The position numbers and the translations under genes are program-made. Shown here in pieces: positions 26,483-34,371 of a stretch of DNA of 64,000 bases; position 1 is the first letter of the stretch, and each line of letters starts with the position of its first letter. The stretch is from positions 795,793-859,792 of the forward strand of contig NZ_BMZN01000002.1 in the NCBI RefSeq assembly GCF_014652815.1, read 5' to 3'. The notes beneath the pieces were generated by a model. The model did no database searches. It was given only the letters and a program-made list of their open reading frames with translations, and was not told where the DNA came from. This DNA comes from Alcaligenes pakistanensis. GTDB lineage: Bacteria; Pseudomonadota; Gammaproteobacteria; Burkholderiales; Burkholderiaceae_B.

Positions 26483-26544
26483 AGTGCAGGGGCCTATCGG
26501 ATAAATGGTTGAGATGGAAATGCAATAAATCGCTTCTTGGCCCA

Positions 26545-26573
26545 ATTGTAATTTGAAGCGGGCAGCGAAGCAA
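26545..26573 (-). promoter_or_regulatory. Sigma-70 promoter of acnB
   Basis: TTGCTT (26573-26568) and TACAAT (26550-26545) are 17 bases apart on the minus strand. The operator at 26576-26596 ends 2 bases before the -35 box. Confidence 0.82.
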
Positions 26574-26575
26574 TG

Positions 26576-26596
26576 GTCTTATATCTTATATAAGAC
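26576..26596. promoter_or_regulatory. Palindromic operator upstream of acnB (identical to the copy at mdh/gntR)
   Basis: Arms GTCTTATAT and ATATAAGAC flank CTT; a second, shifted palindrome TCTTATATAAGA lies inside. The same 21 bases occur at 32954-32974, beside mdh and gntR. A GntR-family protein is the natural candidate to bind it. Confidence 0.85.
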
Positions 26597-26623
26597 TTAC
26601 ATTAAGCTGAATGATGCGGAGGC

Positions 26624-26914
26624 TCAGGCAAGCAGCTCGGCGTACTCGGGGTGACGGCGGAAATAGACCACGGCATAGCTGCACAGCGGACGTACTTTCC
26701 ACTGTTGGTTTTTTGCCGTTTCCAGCGCAAAGCGAGTCAGTTGCCCGGCGATACCGCGGCCCTCCAGCTCGGTCGGAACGCGGGTGTGGGTGATGCTCAT
26801 GATGGCATCGTCCAGTTCGTATTCGATAACACAGCGCAGGTTCTCAACGTCGCAATAAAACAGACGTGCTTGCGGGTCGTGGTGGATCTCGGTAGTGATA
26901 GCAATCTCCTTCAA
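26624..26914 (-). CDS. Small GNAT-like N-acetyltransferase (YidJ/YjdJ-type)
   Basis: The protein of about 91-96 residues has the reduced GNAT fold seen in the YidJ/YjdJ family: SITHTRVPTELEGRGIAGQLTRFALETA carrying the acetyl-CoA loop, then VRPLCSYAVVYFRRHPEYAELL. Function in the family is unknown. The start is uncertain. A TTG at 26914 overlaps the upstream stop (TTGA), but the only strong ribosome-binding site, AAGGAG, lies after it and is 6 bases before an in-frame ATC codon at 26899. That codon would give a protein starting TTEIHHDP, the usual family N-terminus. It is probably co-transcribed with prpBC. Confidence 0.8.
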   Translation of the reverse strand: MKEIAITTEIHHDPQARLFYCDVENLRCVIEYELDDAIMSITHTRVPTELEGRGIAGQLTRFALETAKNQQWKVRPLCSYAVVYFRRHPEYAELLA

Positions 26915-27312
26915 GTGGGGTTGGAGTGCAGGGCAATCAGAATCCAAACAGCCAGCATGCAGATCATGCCCAAAAAGCAGCCGCCCCACAGTCCCATCAG
27001 GGGCCATTTGACGCCCATGGGAACGTCTTCGGGCTGTACATGCTTGAGCAGACGGTTGGCATTGCCAAACAGCGAGCTTTGGCGTTTGGGAAAGTTCAGG
27101 CGCAGAAAATAATCCAGCAGCACGCCTGCTTTCAGGGAGAAGGTGAGCTTTTCCCAGGGGTATTGGTCCAGATAAGGATGTCGCAATACCTGGTTGCTGC
27201 GGCGCAGATTAAAAAGCAAAAGATACGCACCCGAAACCAGACTGGTCAGGGCACAGGCAATCATCAGGGTTCCGGCCAGGGGCAGGGCATAGCGTACGAA
27301 ATCAGAGAGCAT
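26911..27312 (-). CDS. Hypothetical small membrane protein
   Basis: The 133-residue protein has two predicted membrane segments, near residues 10-35 (LPLAGTLMIACALTSLVSGAYLLLF) and 103-128 (WPLMGLWGGCFLGMICMLAVWILIAL). A basic, soluble stretch of about 65 residues lies between them. I do not recognise a family. It lies 88 bases downstream of prpC after a GC-rich hairpin, and its stop overlaps the GNAT start. Read-through from the prp promoter is therefore possible but partial. A function in propionate metabolism cannot be claimed. Confidence 0.72.
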   Translation of the reverse strand: MLSDFVRYALPLAGTLMIACALTSLVSGAYLLLFNLRRSNQVLRHPYLDQYPWEKLTFSLKAGVLLDYFLRLNFPKRQSSLFGNANRLLKHVQPEDVPMGVKWPLMGLWGGCFLGMICMLAVWILIALHSNPT

Positions 27313-27329
27313 TTAAGTCACCAGCAAGA

Positions 27330-27359
27330 CGGCCCCGCCTGCACAATGCGGCGGGGCCG
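27330..27359 (-). terminator. GC-rich hairpin after prpC (weak terminator or attenuator)
   Basis: CGGCCCCGCC and GGCGGGGCCG form a perfect 10-bp stem, with an inner GCA/TGC pair. Only a short T-rich stretch (TCTT) follows on the minus strand, so termination may be partial. Confidence 0.6.
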
Positions 27360-27400
27360 TGAGTCAAATCACAGGCGAATAATAGCCTAGGATCTGTGAC

Positions 27401-28564
27401 TTATGGGCGCTGATCCAGTGGCACAAAGCTCTGGTTTTCAGGGCCGACATAGTTGGCGGTAGGACGGATAATCTTGTTGTCCACGCGCTGCTCAATGACG
27501 TGAGCCGCCCAGCCAGCCGTACGCGCGATCACGAACAGAGGCGTGAACATGGCGGTTGGCACACCCATGGTGTGGTAGGACACGGCCGAAAACCAGTCCA
27601 GGTTGGGGAACATTTTTTTCACTTCCCACATCACGCTTTCCAGGCGTTCGGCGATCTCGTACATGCGCGTATTGCCGTCCGCTTCGGCCAGCTCTTTGGC
27701 CACCGATTTGATGACTTCATTGCGTGGGTCGGAGATGGTATAGACGGGGTGACCGAAGCCAATAATGACTTCTTTGTTTTCCACGCGTTTACGGATGTCT
27801 TCTTCGGCCTGGTCGGGGTTCTCGTAGCGCTTCTGAATTTCAAAGGCTACTTCGTTGGCACCGCCGTGCTTGGGGCCGCGCAGCGCGCCAATGGCACCGG
27901 CAATTGCAGAGTAGAAGTCTGAACCGGTACCGGCGATGACGCGGCTGGTGAAGGTGGAGGCGTTGAATTCGTGCTCGGCGTACAGGTTCAGCGATACGTG
28001 CATGGCCTGTTCCCATTCGGCCGATGGCTTCTCGCCATGCAGCAGATGCAGGAAGTGAGCGCCGATGCTGTCATCGTCGGTCTGTACGTCGATCATTTCG
28101 CCGTTGTGGCTGTAGTGGTACCAGTACAGCAGAGCCGAACCCAGGCAAGCCATCAGGCGGTCCGCGATGTCGCGGGCGTCGGGCAAATTGTGGTCGTCTT
28201 TTTCAGGCAGGACGCAACCCAGCACCGAGACGGCCGTGCGCATCACGTCCATGGGGTGACTATGGGCAGGCAGGGTTTCCAGCGCACTTTGCAGGGCCAG
28301 AGGCAAGCCGCGCAGACGCTTGAGCTTTTGCTTGTAGGCGCGCAGTTCGTCGCGGTTGGGTAATTTGCCGTGAATCAGCAAATGGGCCACTTCTTCAAAT
28401 TCGCAAGCCTGGGCCAGGTCCAAGATATCGTAGCCGCGGTAGTGCAAATCATTGCCACTGCGACCGACCGTGCACAAGGCGGTATTACCTGCAACAACGC
28501 CAGACAGGGCAACAGATTTCTTGGGCTTGAAGCCAGTGCTCGGGGTGTTCTCAGTACTGCTCAT
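27401..28564 (-). CDS. prpC: 2-methylcitrate synthase
   Basis: The 387-residue protein belongs to the short type II citrate synthase group. It condenses propionyl-CoA with oxaloacetate. Catalytic regions are visible: [22 protein letters not shown], the [14 protein letters not shown] loop with its His, and the Asp in [19 protein letters not shown]. The Pro in GHPVYT and the SYHTMGVP segment are typical of PrpC rather than GltA, and a separate gltA is present at 37.6 kb. GGAG lies 6 bases before the ATG. It follows prpB by 102 bases and is probably transcribed from the sigma-54 promoter at 29638-29652. Confidence 0.95.
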   Translation of the reverse strand: MSSTENTPSTGFKPKKSVALSGVVAGNTALCTVGRSGNDLHYRGYDILDLAQACEFEEVAHLLIHGKLPNRDELRAYKQKLKRLRGLPLALQSALETLPAHSHPMDVMRTAVSVLGCVLPEKDDHNLPDARDIADRLMACLGSALLYWYHYSHNGEMIDVQTDDDSIGAHFLHLLHGEKPSAEWEQAMHVSLNLYAEHEFNASTFTSRVIAGTGSDFYSAIAGAIGALRGPKHGGANEVAFEIQKRYENPDQAEEDIRKRVENKEVIIGFGHPVYTISDPRNEVIKSVAKELAEADGNTRMYEIAERLESVMWEVKKMFPNLDWFSAVSYHTMGVPTAMFTPLFVIARTAGWAAHVIEQRVDNKIIRPTANYVGPENQSFVPLDQRP

Positions 28565-28666
28565 AAAGGTCTCCTGGTTGCTGGGCAGCCAGCACGAGGC
28601 TGGCTGCTGAATGGGTTTCTACCCGCTCTGGCCTTGATAAAGAGCCCGGCGGGAGCCTGTGATGGC

Positions 28667-29566
28667 TCAGGACTTCTTGTTTTTTTCGAACAGCTTGTCG
28701 AGGCTTTGCTCGTAAGCATGGTAGCCGATACGATCGTACAGTTCTTCACGAGTCTGCATCAAATCGATGACATTTTTTTGATGGCCGTCACGACGGATCG
28801 CCTGGTAAACCGCTTCGGCAGCCTTGTTCATGGCGCGGAAGGCGGACAAGGGGTAGAGCACCATGGCGACCTGTACCGAAGCCAGTTCCTCAACCGTGAA
28901 CAGCGGGGTTTGGCCGAACTCGGTGATATTTGCCAGCACCGGCACATTCAGGGTTTCGGTAAAGCGACGGTAGGTGTCCAGGTCGTAGCAGGCTTCGGCA
29001 AAAATACCGTCGGCCCCGGCCTCCACACAAGCCTGGGCGCGTTCCAGAGCGGCGTCTACGCCTTCAACAGCAATGGCGTCCGTACGGGCGATGATGAAAA
29101 ACTCGGGGTCGGTACGGGCATCGACAGCGGCTTTCACGCGGTCAGCCATTTCGCTGGTGCTGACGATTTCTTTGCCGGGACGGTGACCGCAGCGCTTTGC
29201 GCCTACCTGGTCTTCAATGTGGCAAGCGGCTGCGCCAAATTTGATCAGGCTTTTGACGGTGCGGGCAATGTTGAAGGCCGAGGCGCCAAAGCCGGTATCA
29301 ATGTCCACCATCAAAGGCAGGTCGCACACATCGGTAATGCGGCGAATGTCGGTCAGCACGTCATCCAGGGTGTTGATGCCCAGGTCAGGCAAGCCCAAAG
29401 AGCCAGCTGCTACACCGCCGCCCGACAGGTAAATGGCACGGTAGTTAGCGCGTTGTGCCAGCAGGGCGTGGTTGGCGTTGATGGCGCCAATGATTTGCAA
29501 AGGCTGCTCTTCACGCAGGGCCTGGCGGAAACGGGCGCCGGCCGATGTCAGTTGGTTTTGGCTCAT
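28667..29566 (-). CDS. prpB: 2-methylisocitrate lyase
   Basis: The 299-residue enzyme of the PEP mutase/isocitrate lyase superfamily has the catalytic KRCGH motif ([15 protein letters not shown]), DIDTGFG with the magnesium-binding acid and IARTDA. It splits 2-methylisocitrate into pyruvate and succinate, the last step of the methylcitrate cycle. It is first in the prpB-prpC operon and divergent from prpR. The -12 element is about 70 bases upstream of the ATG. No prpD or acnD gene for the 2-methylcitrate dehydratase step is present in this window. Confidence 0.96.
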   Translation of the reverse strand: MSQNQLTSAGARFRQALREEQPLQIIGAINANHALLAQRANYRAIYLSGGGVAAGSLGLPDLGINTLDDVLTDIRRITDVCDLPLMVDIDTGFGASAFNIARTVKSLIKFGAAACHIEDQVGAKRCGHRPGKEIVSTSEMADRVKAAVDARTDPEFFIIARTDAIAVEGVDAALERAQACVEAGADGIFAEACYDLDTYRRFTETLNVPVLANITEFGQTPLFTVEELASVQVAMVLYPLSAFRAMNKAAEAVYQAIRRDGHQKNVIDLMQTREELYDRIGYHAYEQSLDKLFEKNKKS

Positions 29567-29637
29567 TCTGGGCTCCAGATCACATCATTTAAAAAATGGT
29601 CGTCAGCACAGTGCTGAGACGGGTTGATTCTATTAAA

Positions 29638-29652
29638 GCAAACGCCGTGCCA
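29638..29652 (-). promoter_or_regulatory. Sigma-54 promoter of prpB-prpC
   Basis: On the minus strand TGGCACG-GCGT-TTGC matches the RpoN consensus exactly, with GG and GC 10 bases apart. PrpR is the expected activator. Confidence 0.93.
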
Positions 29653-29760
29653 AGTTCCTATATGTATGGGATGGACCGTCTAAAGCCAGAATAGGCGGGG
29701 ATTGATGGCATTGGGCAGACGTCTGGGATTTTCTTCTAAGTACAGTAGCTTTGCTTTTGT

Positions 29761-29776
29761 GTTTCAATATTGAAAC
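29761..29776. promoter_or_regulatory. Probable PrpR binding site (palindrome)
   Basis: GTTTCAATATTGAAAC is a perfect 16-bp palindrome about 118 bp upstream of the prpB -24 element and 47 bp before the prpR start. A right half-site TTTGAAAC recurs at 29781-29788. The position fits an enhancer site that also allows prpR autoregulation. Confidence 0.75.
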
Positions 29777-29822
29777 GTAATTTGAAACAATGTCGCATTA
29801 CTGATCGATAGGTGCAACGTAT

Positions 29823-31736
29823 ATGCCATATGCCTCTTCCTCTCCTGCCCGTTTGCGCCTGGTGGCCTTTGGGCTTCATGGCTTGCGTTCTTTGCTGGAA
29901 GAGCTGGTGCCGCAATTCCGTGCCCAAGCGGAAATTTTGATTGTCGATAAAGCCTACGGCGAGGCGGTGGAAGCCGTACAGGTTTTGCGACAGACGGGTG
30001 AAATCGACGTGTTGATCTCTGCCGGTTCCAATGGCAGTTATTTGCGTGACCACTTGGATGTGCCGGTTGTATTGGTGCATCCCGGTGGTTTTGACATTAT
30101 GGGTAGCCTGGCTTTGGCGCAGGCCGAGCGCAAAGCTGTGGTCACTTACGGCGAAATGCCGTTGGAATTGATGGAATTTGTGCAGCGCTTCGACTTGCCG
30201 GTAGAACTGCGTAGTTACCGCAGCGAGGCCGATGCACGTAGCTGTGTTCAGGATTTGAAAGAGCTGGGGGTGGAATGGGTGCTGGCCCCTGGTTTGGTGG
30301 TCGATCTGGCTCGGGAAAATAATATGCAGGGCGTCTTGCTCTATTCCCAAGGTGCAGTACGTCAGGCTCTGGAATCAGCTATCGAGTTGGCTCGTGTTGC
30401 GCGCGCAGAAGCGGCTCGCCGGGATCGTTTGAATACGATTTTGGCGCAGTTACGTGACGGTGTAGTGTCAGTGGATCGGGACGAACGTATTGAGACCGTC
30501 AACCCGGCGATGGAGGCGTGGTTAGGCAAGCCAGCACAGGCTGTGATTGGTCGCCGTTTGGGCTCGCTCTATCCTGAGCTGGATTTGGCGGGGACCTTGC
30601 GTAGCTTGGAAGTGCAATTGGATACGGTGCAACAAGTCGGTGGCCGCACAGCGATCGTGACCCGCATGCCGATTTTGGAACAGGGGCGCTTGAGTGGTGC
30701 GGTCTTGCTTTGCCAGGACCCGGCGGCTATCCAGCGATTGGATCGCAGCTTGCGTTCACGCAGTCAACAAGCAGCCTCACGGCATGCCCGCTACGAGCTA
30801 TCTGATTTGGTAGGGCAAAGCTTGCCCATGCAGAAGTTGCGTGCCCAGGCGCAGGCTTGTGCGCAAAGCGCCGCCACTACGTTGATTATTGGCGAAAGTG
30901 GCACGGGTAAAGAGCTATTGGCACAGGGCATTCATAGTGCCAGCTCCCGGCGAGCGCAGCCTTTTGTGGCGGTGAACTGTGCCGCATTTCCCGATAGCCT
31001 GCTGGAAAGTGAACTGTTTGGGTATGTTGAAGGCGCCTTCACCGGCTCTAGCCGTGGCGGCAAAGTGGGGCTGGTCGAAGCCGCCCACACCGGTACCTTG
31101 TTTCTGGACGAGATCGGTGAAATGCCTTTACCGCTGCAAACCAGGTTGCTCCGTGTTTTGCAGGAAAAAGAAGTGCTGCGTATTGGCGCGATTGAACCGA
31201 CCCCAGTGGATGTGCGCGTGATTGCGGCCACTCACCGCGATCTGGCCGCGCAAGTTAAAGAAGGTGTGTTCCGTCAGGATCTGTTTTATCGCTTGAATAT
31301 CCTGGTGCTGCGCCTGCCACCTTTACGTCTGCGCACGCTGGACTTGCCGGAACTGGTCGAACATTTATTGGCAAAAGTGGCGCAACGTTTGGGTGGGGCA
31401 GTCACGCTGAATCCGGATTGGCTGGCCGAGCTGCTGGAGTTGGGGCGTCACTACCCTTGGCCTGGCAATATCCGCGAGCTGGAAAACTTGATCGAGCGCT
31501 TGATGGTGCTGGGCACGGTGCAAAGTGACCAGGCGGTGGTGCTGGAAGATATTGCGCCAGAGTTACGGGCCGGAGTGACTGAACCCGCTTTGCCAGCCTT
31601 GCGTGATCAACAAGAGCGTAGCGAGCAGGAGTATCTGACCAAAGTGTTGGAGGAGAACGGTGGTAACCGTGCGCTGGCGGCTCAGCAGCTGGGGATCAGC
31701 CGCAGTACTTTGTGGCGGAAGTTGCGCAAGGGCTGA
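29823..31736 (+). CDS. prpR: Propionate catabolism activator (sigma-54 dependent)
   Basis: The 637-residue protein has an N-terminal PrpR sensor domain (about residues 10-195, with DVLISAGSNGSYLRDHLDVPVVLVHPGGFDI), which senses 2-methylcitrate in enterobacteria. A PAS-like segment follows (about 205-300), then an AAA+ domain with Walker A GESGTGKE at 357-364, GAFTGS at 404-409 (Ser replaces the last Ala of GAFTGA, which is tolerated in PrpR proteins) and FLDEIGEMP. The Fis-type DNA-binding helix is ALAAQQLGISRSTLWRKL at the end. Divergence from prpBC and the sigma-54 promoter there support the assignment. Confidence 0.95.
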   Translation: MPYASSSPARLRLVAFGLHGLRSLLEELVPQFRAQAEILIVDKAYGEAVEAVQVLRQTGEIDVLISAGSNGSYLRDHLDVPVVLVHPGGFDIMGSLALAQAERKAVVTYGEMPLELMEFVQRFDLPVELRSYRSEADARSCVQDLKELGVEWVLAPGLVVDLARENNMQGVLLYSQGAVRQALESAIELARVARAEAARRDRLNTILAQLRDGVVSVDRDERIETVNPAMEAWLGKPAQAVIGRRLGSLYPELDLAGTLRSLEVQLDTVQQVGGRTAIVTRMPILEQGRLSGAVLLCQDPAAIQRLDRSLRSRSQQAASRHARYELSDLVGQSLPMQKLRAQAQACAQSAATTLIIGESGTGKELLAQGIHSASSRRAQPFVAVNCAAFPDSLLESELFGYVEGAFTGSSRGGKVGLVEAAHTGTLFLDEIGEMPLPLQTRLLRVLQEKEVLRIGAIEPTPVDVRVIAATHRDLAAQVKEGVFRQDLFYRLNILVLRLPPLRLRTLDLPELVEHLLAKVAQRLGGAVTLNPDWLAELLELGRHYPWPGNIRELENLIERLMVLGTVQSDQAVVLEDIAPELRAGVTEPALPALRDQQERSEQEYLTKVLEENGGNRALAAQQLGISRSTLWRKLRKG

Positions 31737-31754
31737 GGTAATGACCGTCCAGGC

Positions 31755-31787
31755 AAAAAAAATCCCCGCCGATAAAGGCGGGGATTG
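31755..31787 (-). terminator. Rho-independent terminator of mdh, shared with prpR
   Basis: ATCCCCGCC and GGCGGGGAT form a 9-bp stem with a 6-base loop, followed on the minus strand by eight T. It lies between the convergent prpR and mdh genes; a T-run is present only on the mdh side. Confidence 0.93.
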
Positions 31788-31805
31788 CAGACACTAGCGG
31801 GTCAA

Positions 31806-32795
31806 TTAACCCAGCAGGTCTTTCACACCGTCGCGCTCTTCCAACAGCTCGTTCAGTGTGTGGTCCATGCGCTCACGCGAGAAGGCGTCGATTTCCAGAC
31901 CTTCAACACGCTTGTACTCACCGTTTTCGGTGGTAACCGGCACGCCGTAGATAATGCCTTCAGGAATGCCGTAGGAGCCGTCCGAAGGAATACCCATGGT
32001 GACCCATTTGCCATTGGAGCCCAGAACCCAGTCACGCACGTGGTCGATGGCAGCGTTGGCAGCCGAAGCAGCCGAGGACAGGCCACGGGCTTCGATAATG
32101 GCGGCGCCACGTTTGCCCACGGTGGGGATGAAGGTTTCGCGGTTCCAGGCCTGGTCGTTGATGACGGCGTCGATCTTCTCGCCGCTGACAGTCGCAAAGC
32201 GAGTATCTGGGTACATGGTGGGCGAGTGGTTGCCCCACACAATCAGGTTTTCGATGTCAGCAACAGCCTTGCCGGACTTGGTGGCCAACTGCGACAGAGC
32301 GCGGTTGTGGTCCAGACGCAGCATGGCGGTGAAGTTCTTCGCTGGCAGATCAGGAGCGGACTTCATGGCGATGTAGGCGTTGGTGTTGGCAGGGTTGCCG
32401 ACCACCAGTACTTTTACGTCACGGCTCGCCACTTTGTTCAGGGCACGGCCTTGTGCTGTGAAGATCTGGGCGTTGAAAGCCAACAGGTCTTTACGCTCCA
32501 TGCCTGGGCCGCGAGGACGGGCACCGACCAGCAGGGCGATATCAACATCTTTGAATGCGGTTTCAGGGTCGCTGTGGGCGGACATGCCTTGCAGCAGCGG
32601 GAAGGCGCAGTCGTCCAGTTCCATCATGACGCCCTTCAGGGCCTTCTGGGCTTTCTCGTCGGCGAGTTCCAGCAACTGCAGGATTACAGGCTGGTCTTTG
32701 CCCAGCATTTCGCCAGAGGCGATGCGAAACAGCAGGGCGTAACCAATCTGGCCAGCAGCGCCGGTAACGGCGACACGCATTGCGGGTTTGGACAT
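31806..32795 (-). CDS. mdh: Malate dehydrogenase (NAD)
   Basis: The 329-residue enzyme oxidises malate to oxaloacetate. It has the Rossmann motif [19 protein letters not shown], the substrate Arg in [15 protein letters not shown], the MLRLDHNRA Arg/Asp pair and the catalytic His in [13 protein letters not shown]. It is the long cytosolic-type MDH usual in betaproteobacteria. ATG 32795 ([12 protein letters not shown]) is chosen over longer open frames because the fold begins there. A sigma-70 promoter and the 21-bp operator shared with acnB lie 130-180 bases upstream, in the region divergent from gntR. Confidence 0.96.
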   Translation of the reverse strand: MSKPAMRVAVTGAAGQIGYALLFRIASGEMLGKDQPVILQLLELADEKAQKALKGVMMELDDCAFPLLQGMSAHSDPETAFKDVDIALLVGARPRGPGMERKDLLAFNAQIFTAQGRALNKVASRDVKVLVVGNPANTNAYIAMKSAPDLPAKNFTAMLRLDHNRALSQLATKSGKAVADIENLIVWGNHSPTMYPDTRFATVSGEKIDAVINDQAWNRETFIPTVGKRGAAIIEARGLSSAASAANAAIDHVRDWVLGSNGKWVTMGIPSDGSYGIPEGIIYGVPVTTENGEYKRVEGLEIDAFSRERMDHTLNELLEERDGVKDLLG

Positions 32796-32922
32796 GAGAG
32801 TAAGACTCCGTTTTTGGGTTTGAAGACGGTGACGAAAAACACAGTTTAAATCTTTTGCGGGCCGTACTGTTGGCCTGGAAAACGGTTTTTCGCAAGAGGG
32901 AAAGCCTCTTTTTTCACTGCGC

Positions 32923-32951
32923 AGACTAGACCAAAACGATAGCGCCGTCAA
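32923..32951 (-). promoter_or_regulatory. Sigma-70 promoter of mdh
   Basis: TTGACG (32951-32946) and TAGTCT (32928-32923) are 17 bases apart on the minus strand. As at acnB, the palindromic operator ends exactly 2 bases upstream of the -35 box. Confidence 0.68.
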
Positions 32952-32953
32952 AC

Positions 32954-32974
32954 GTCTTATATCTTATATAAGAC
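32954..32974. promoter_or_regulatory. Palindromic operator between mdh and gntR (identical to the copy at acnB)
   Basis: Arms GTCTTATAT and ATATAAGAC flank CTT, the same 21 bases as 26576-26596. It lies just upstream of the mdh -35 box and could also overlap a gntR promoter on the other strand. Confidence 0.87.
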
Positions 32975-33037
32975 ATAAGAGCGTTAGACATTCGGGGCCG
33001 GTCATGCGAAAATTAGTGCACTGTCTATTTTATGAAC

Positions 33038-33075
33038 AAATGCGCGCCCTAGGCTGTATTGATCGCGCATTTTTT
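33038..33075 (+). promoter_or_regulatory. Terminator-like hairpin in the gntR leader
   Basis: AAATGCGCG and CGCGCATTT form a 9-bp stem with a 17-base loop and are followed by T just before the gntR ATG. It could attenuate transcription or affect ribosome access. Confidence 0.4.
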
Positions 33076-33855
33076 ATGAGCCCCATGTCTGATAACGTGC
33101 CGCCGCTACGCGCCCAGGAAATCGAAAAATCCGCTCCTAGCGCGGCCTATAGCCCTCTGTATCAACAGATTAAGGCTTTGCTGCTGCAAGGGCTGGATCG
33201 TGGCGAGTGGAAGCCCGGCGAAGCCATCCCCAGCGAACTGGAGCTGGCCGCACGTTTCCAGGTCAGCCAGGGCACGGTGCGTAAAGCTATCGACGAGCTG
33301 GCTGCCGACAATCTCCTGATCCGTCGCCAGGGGAAAGGCACGTTTGTTGCCACCCACCACGAAGCGCGTGTGCGTTTTCGTTTTTTGCGTCTGGCCCCTG
33401 ATGATGGCAAACCCGTTGCCTCCCAGAGCCGTATTCTGGATGTGCGCCGCATGAAGGCCCCCACCGATGTTGCCGTGCTGCTGGATCTGCGCACGTCCGA
33501 TATGGTGGTGAACCTGCGCCGTGTGCTGTCCTTTGATCAGACGCCCACTATTTTTGACGACATCTGGTTGCCCGGTTCCGTCTTCAAGGGCCTGACCCTG
33601 GAAGCCGTTGAGCAGAATAAAGGCCCGATGTACGCCTGGTTCGAGAGCAAGTTTGGCGTGAGCATGGTGCGCGCCGATGAAAAGATTGGTGCTGTCAGTG
33701 CCACTAGCGAGGCCGCATCGGTCTTGCAGGTAGCGCTTGGCTCGCCCTTGCTGCACGTGGAACGCGTGTCCTATACCTATGGTGACCGACCGATGGAATT
33801 GCGCCGGGGTTTATACCTGACTGAGCGCTTTCATTACCGAAACACGCTCAGTTAG
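33076..33855 (+). CDS. GntR-family regulator (HutC subfamily, UTRA domain)
   Basis: The roughly 259-residue protein has a GntR winged helix (YQQIKALLLQGLDRGEWKPGEAIPSELELAARFQVSQGTVRKAIDELAADNLLIRRQGKGTFVA, about residues 25-90). A UTRA effector domain follows, ending LHVERVSYTYGDRPMELRRGLYLTERFHYRNTL. HutC-type members sense small acids, amines or sugars. It lies between mdh and the sdh-gltA cluster, next to a palindrome that is repeated at acnB, so it may control TCA genes. The start is uncertain: ATG 33076 or 33085 fits the family, while ATG 33004 would add a segment spanning the hairpin. Confidence 0.88.
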   Translation: MSPMSDNVPPLRAQEIEKSAPSAAYSPLYQQIKALLLQGLDRGEWKPGEAIPSELELAARFQVSQGTVRKAIDELAADNLLIRRQGKGTFVATHHEARVRFRFLRLAPDDGKPVASQSRILDVRRMKAPTDVAVLLDLRTSDMVVNLRRVLSFDQTPTIFDDIWLPGSVFKGLTLEAVEQNKGPMYAWFESKFGVSMVRADEKIGAVSATSEAASVLQVALGSPLLHVERVSYTYGDRPMELRRGLYLTERFHYRNTLS

Positions 33856-33870
33856 TGCGGCGGCATACGG

Positions 33871-33899
33871 TATTTGATACTGCACCGCAGTGTCAAATA
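33871..33899. promoter_or_regulatory. 29-base inverted repeat upstream of sdhC
   Basis: TATTTGATACTGC and GCAGTGTCAAATA pair over 13 positions with one mismatch around ACC, 59 bases before the sdhC ATG and 15 bases after the gntR stop. No T-run follows directly. It could be an operator or an mRNA hairpin. Confidence 0.6.
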
Positions 33900-33957
33900 G
33901 GTGAAAATACCAAGGTTAAAAATTTTATGACTTTTTTTTATCTACTTCGAGGCCATC

Positions 33958-34371
33958 ATGTCTGATACCGCACCCAAGCAGCGCCCGCAGTATCGCAATA
34001 TCGGCGTGCCGCAGATATTGAGTTACCGCTTGCCCCTGGCTGCAAAATCGTCGATTTTGCATCGTGTCAGCGGCGCATTGCTGTTTCTTTGCCTGCCGCT
34101 CGTCTTATTGCCACTGTTCTCTTTGAGCGTCAGCTCTCCAGAGTCCTTCGCGACTATGCGCAGCTACGTTGATAACCCTGTCTGTAAGCTGGTTCTTCTG
34201 GTTCTGATCTGGGGTTACTTGCACCACTTCTGTGCAGGCATTCGCTATCTGGCCCTGGACCTGCACTTGGGTAACGACAAAGAGTCCGCCAAGAAATCGG
34301 CCGGTATGGTTTTCGGGGTTAGCCTGGCGCTGACCGTCGTGTTTGGTTTGAAACTGTTTGGGGTTTGGTAA
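33958..34371 (+). CDS. sdhC: Succinate dehydrogenase cytochrome b556 subunit
   Basis: The 137-residue membrane anchor has three hydrophobic segments, the SILHRVSGA motif near residue 31 (quinone site) and the heme-ligand region YLHHFCAGIRYLALD near 85. With SdhD it holds heme b and the quinone site of complex II in the cytoplasmic membrane. The family start MSDTAPKQRPQYRNIGVPQI is usual for Burkholderiales. It is first in sdhCDAB-sdhE-gltA; its TAA overlaps the sdhD ATG (TAATG). Confidence 0.95.
   Translation: MSDTAPKQRPQYRNIGVPQILSYRLPLAAKSSILHRVSGALLFLCLPLVLLPLFSLSVSSPESFATMRSYVDNPVCKLVLLVLIWGYLHHFCAGIRYLALDLHLGNDKESAKKSAGMVFGVSLALTVVFGLKLFGVW

Noticed and set aside
25040-26512. 490-codon open frame antisense to acnB
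   Set aside because: Shadow of acnB.
26576-26596. Reading the AT-rich 21-bp repeat only as an UP element
   Set aside because: An UP element would not need to be a perfect palindrome identical at two promoters; an operator explains it better, though a secondary UP effect is possible.
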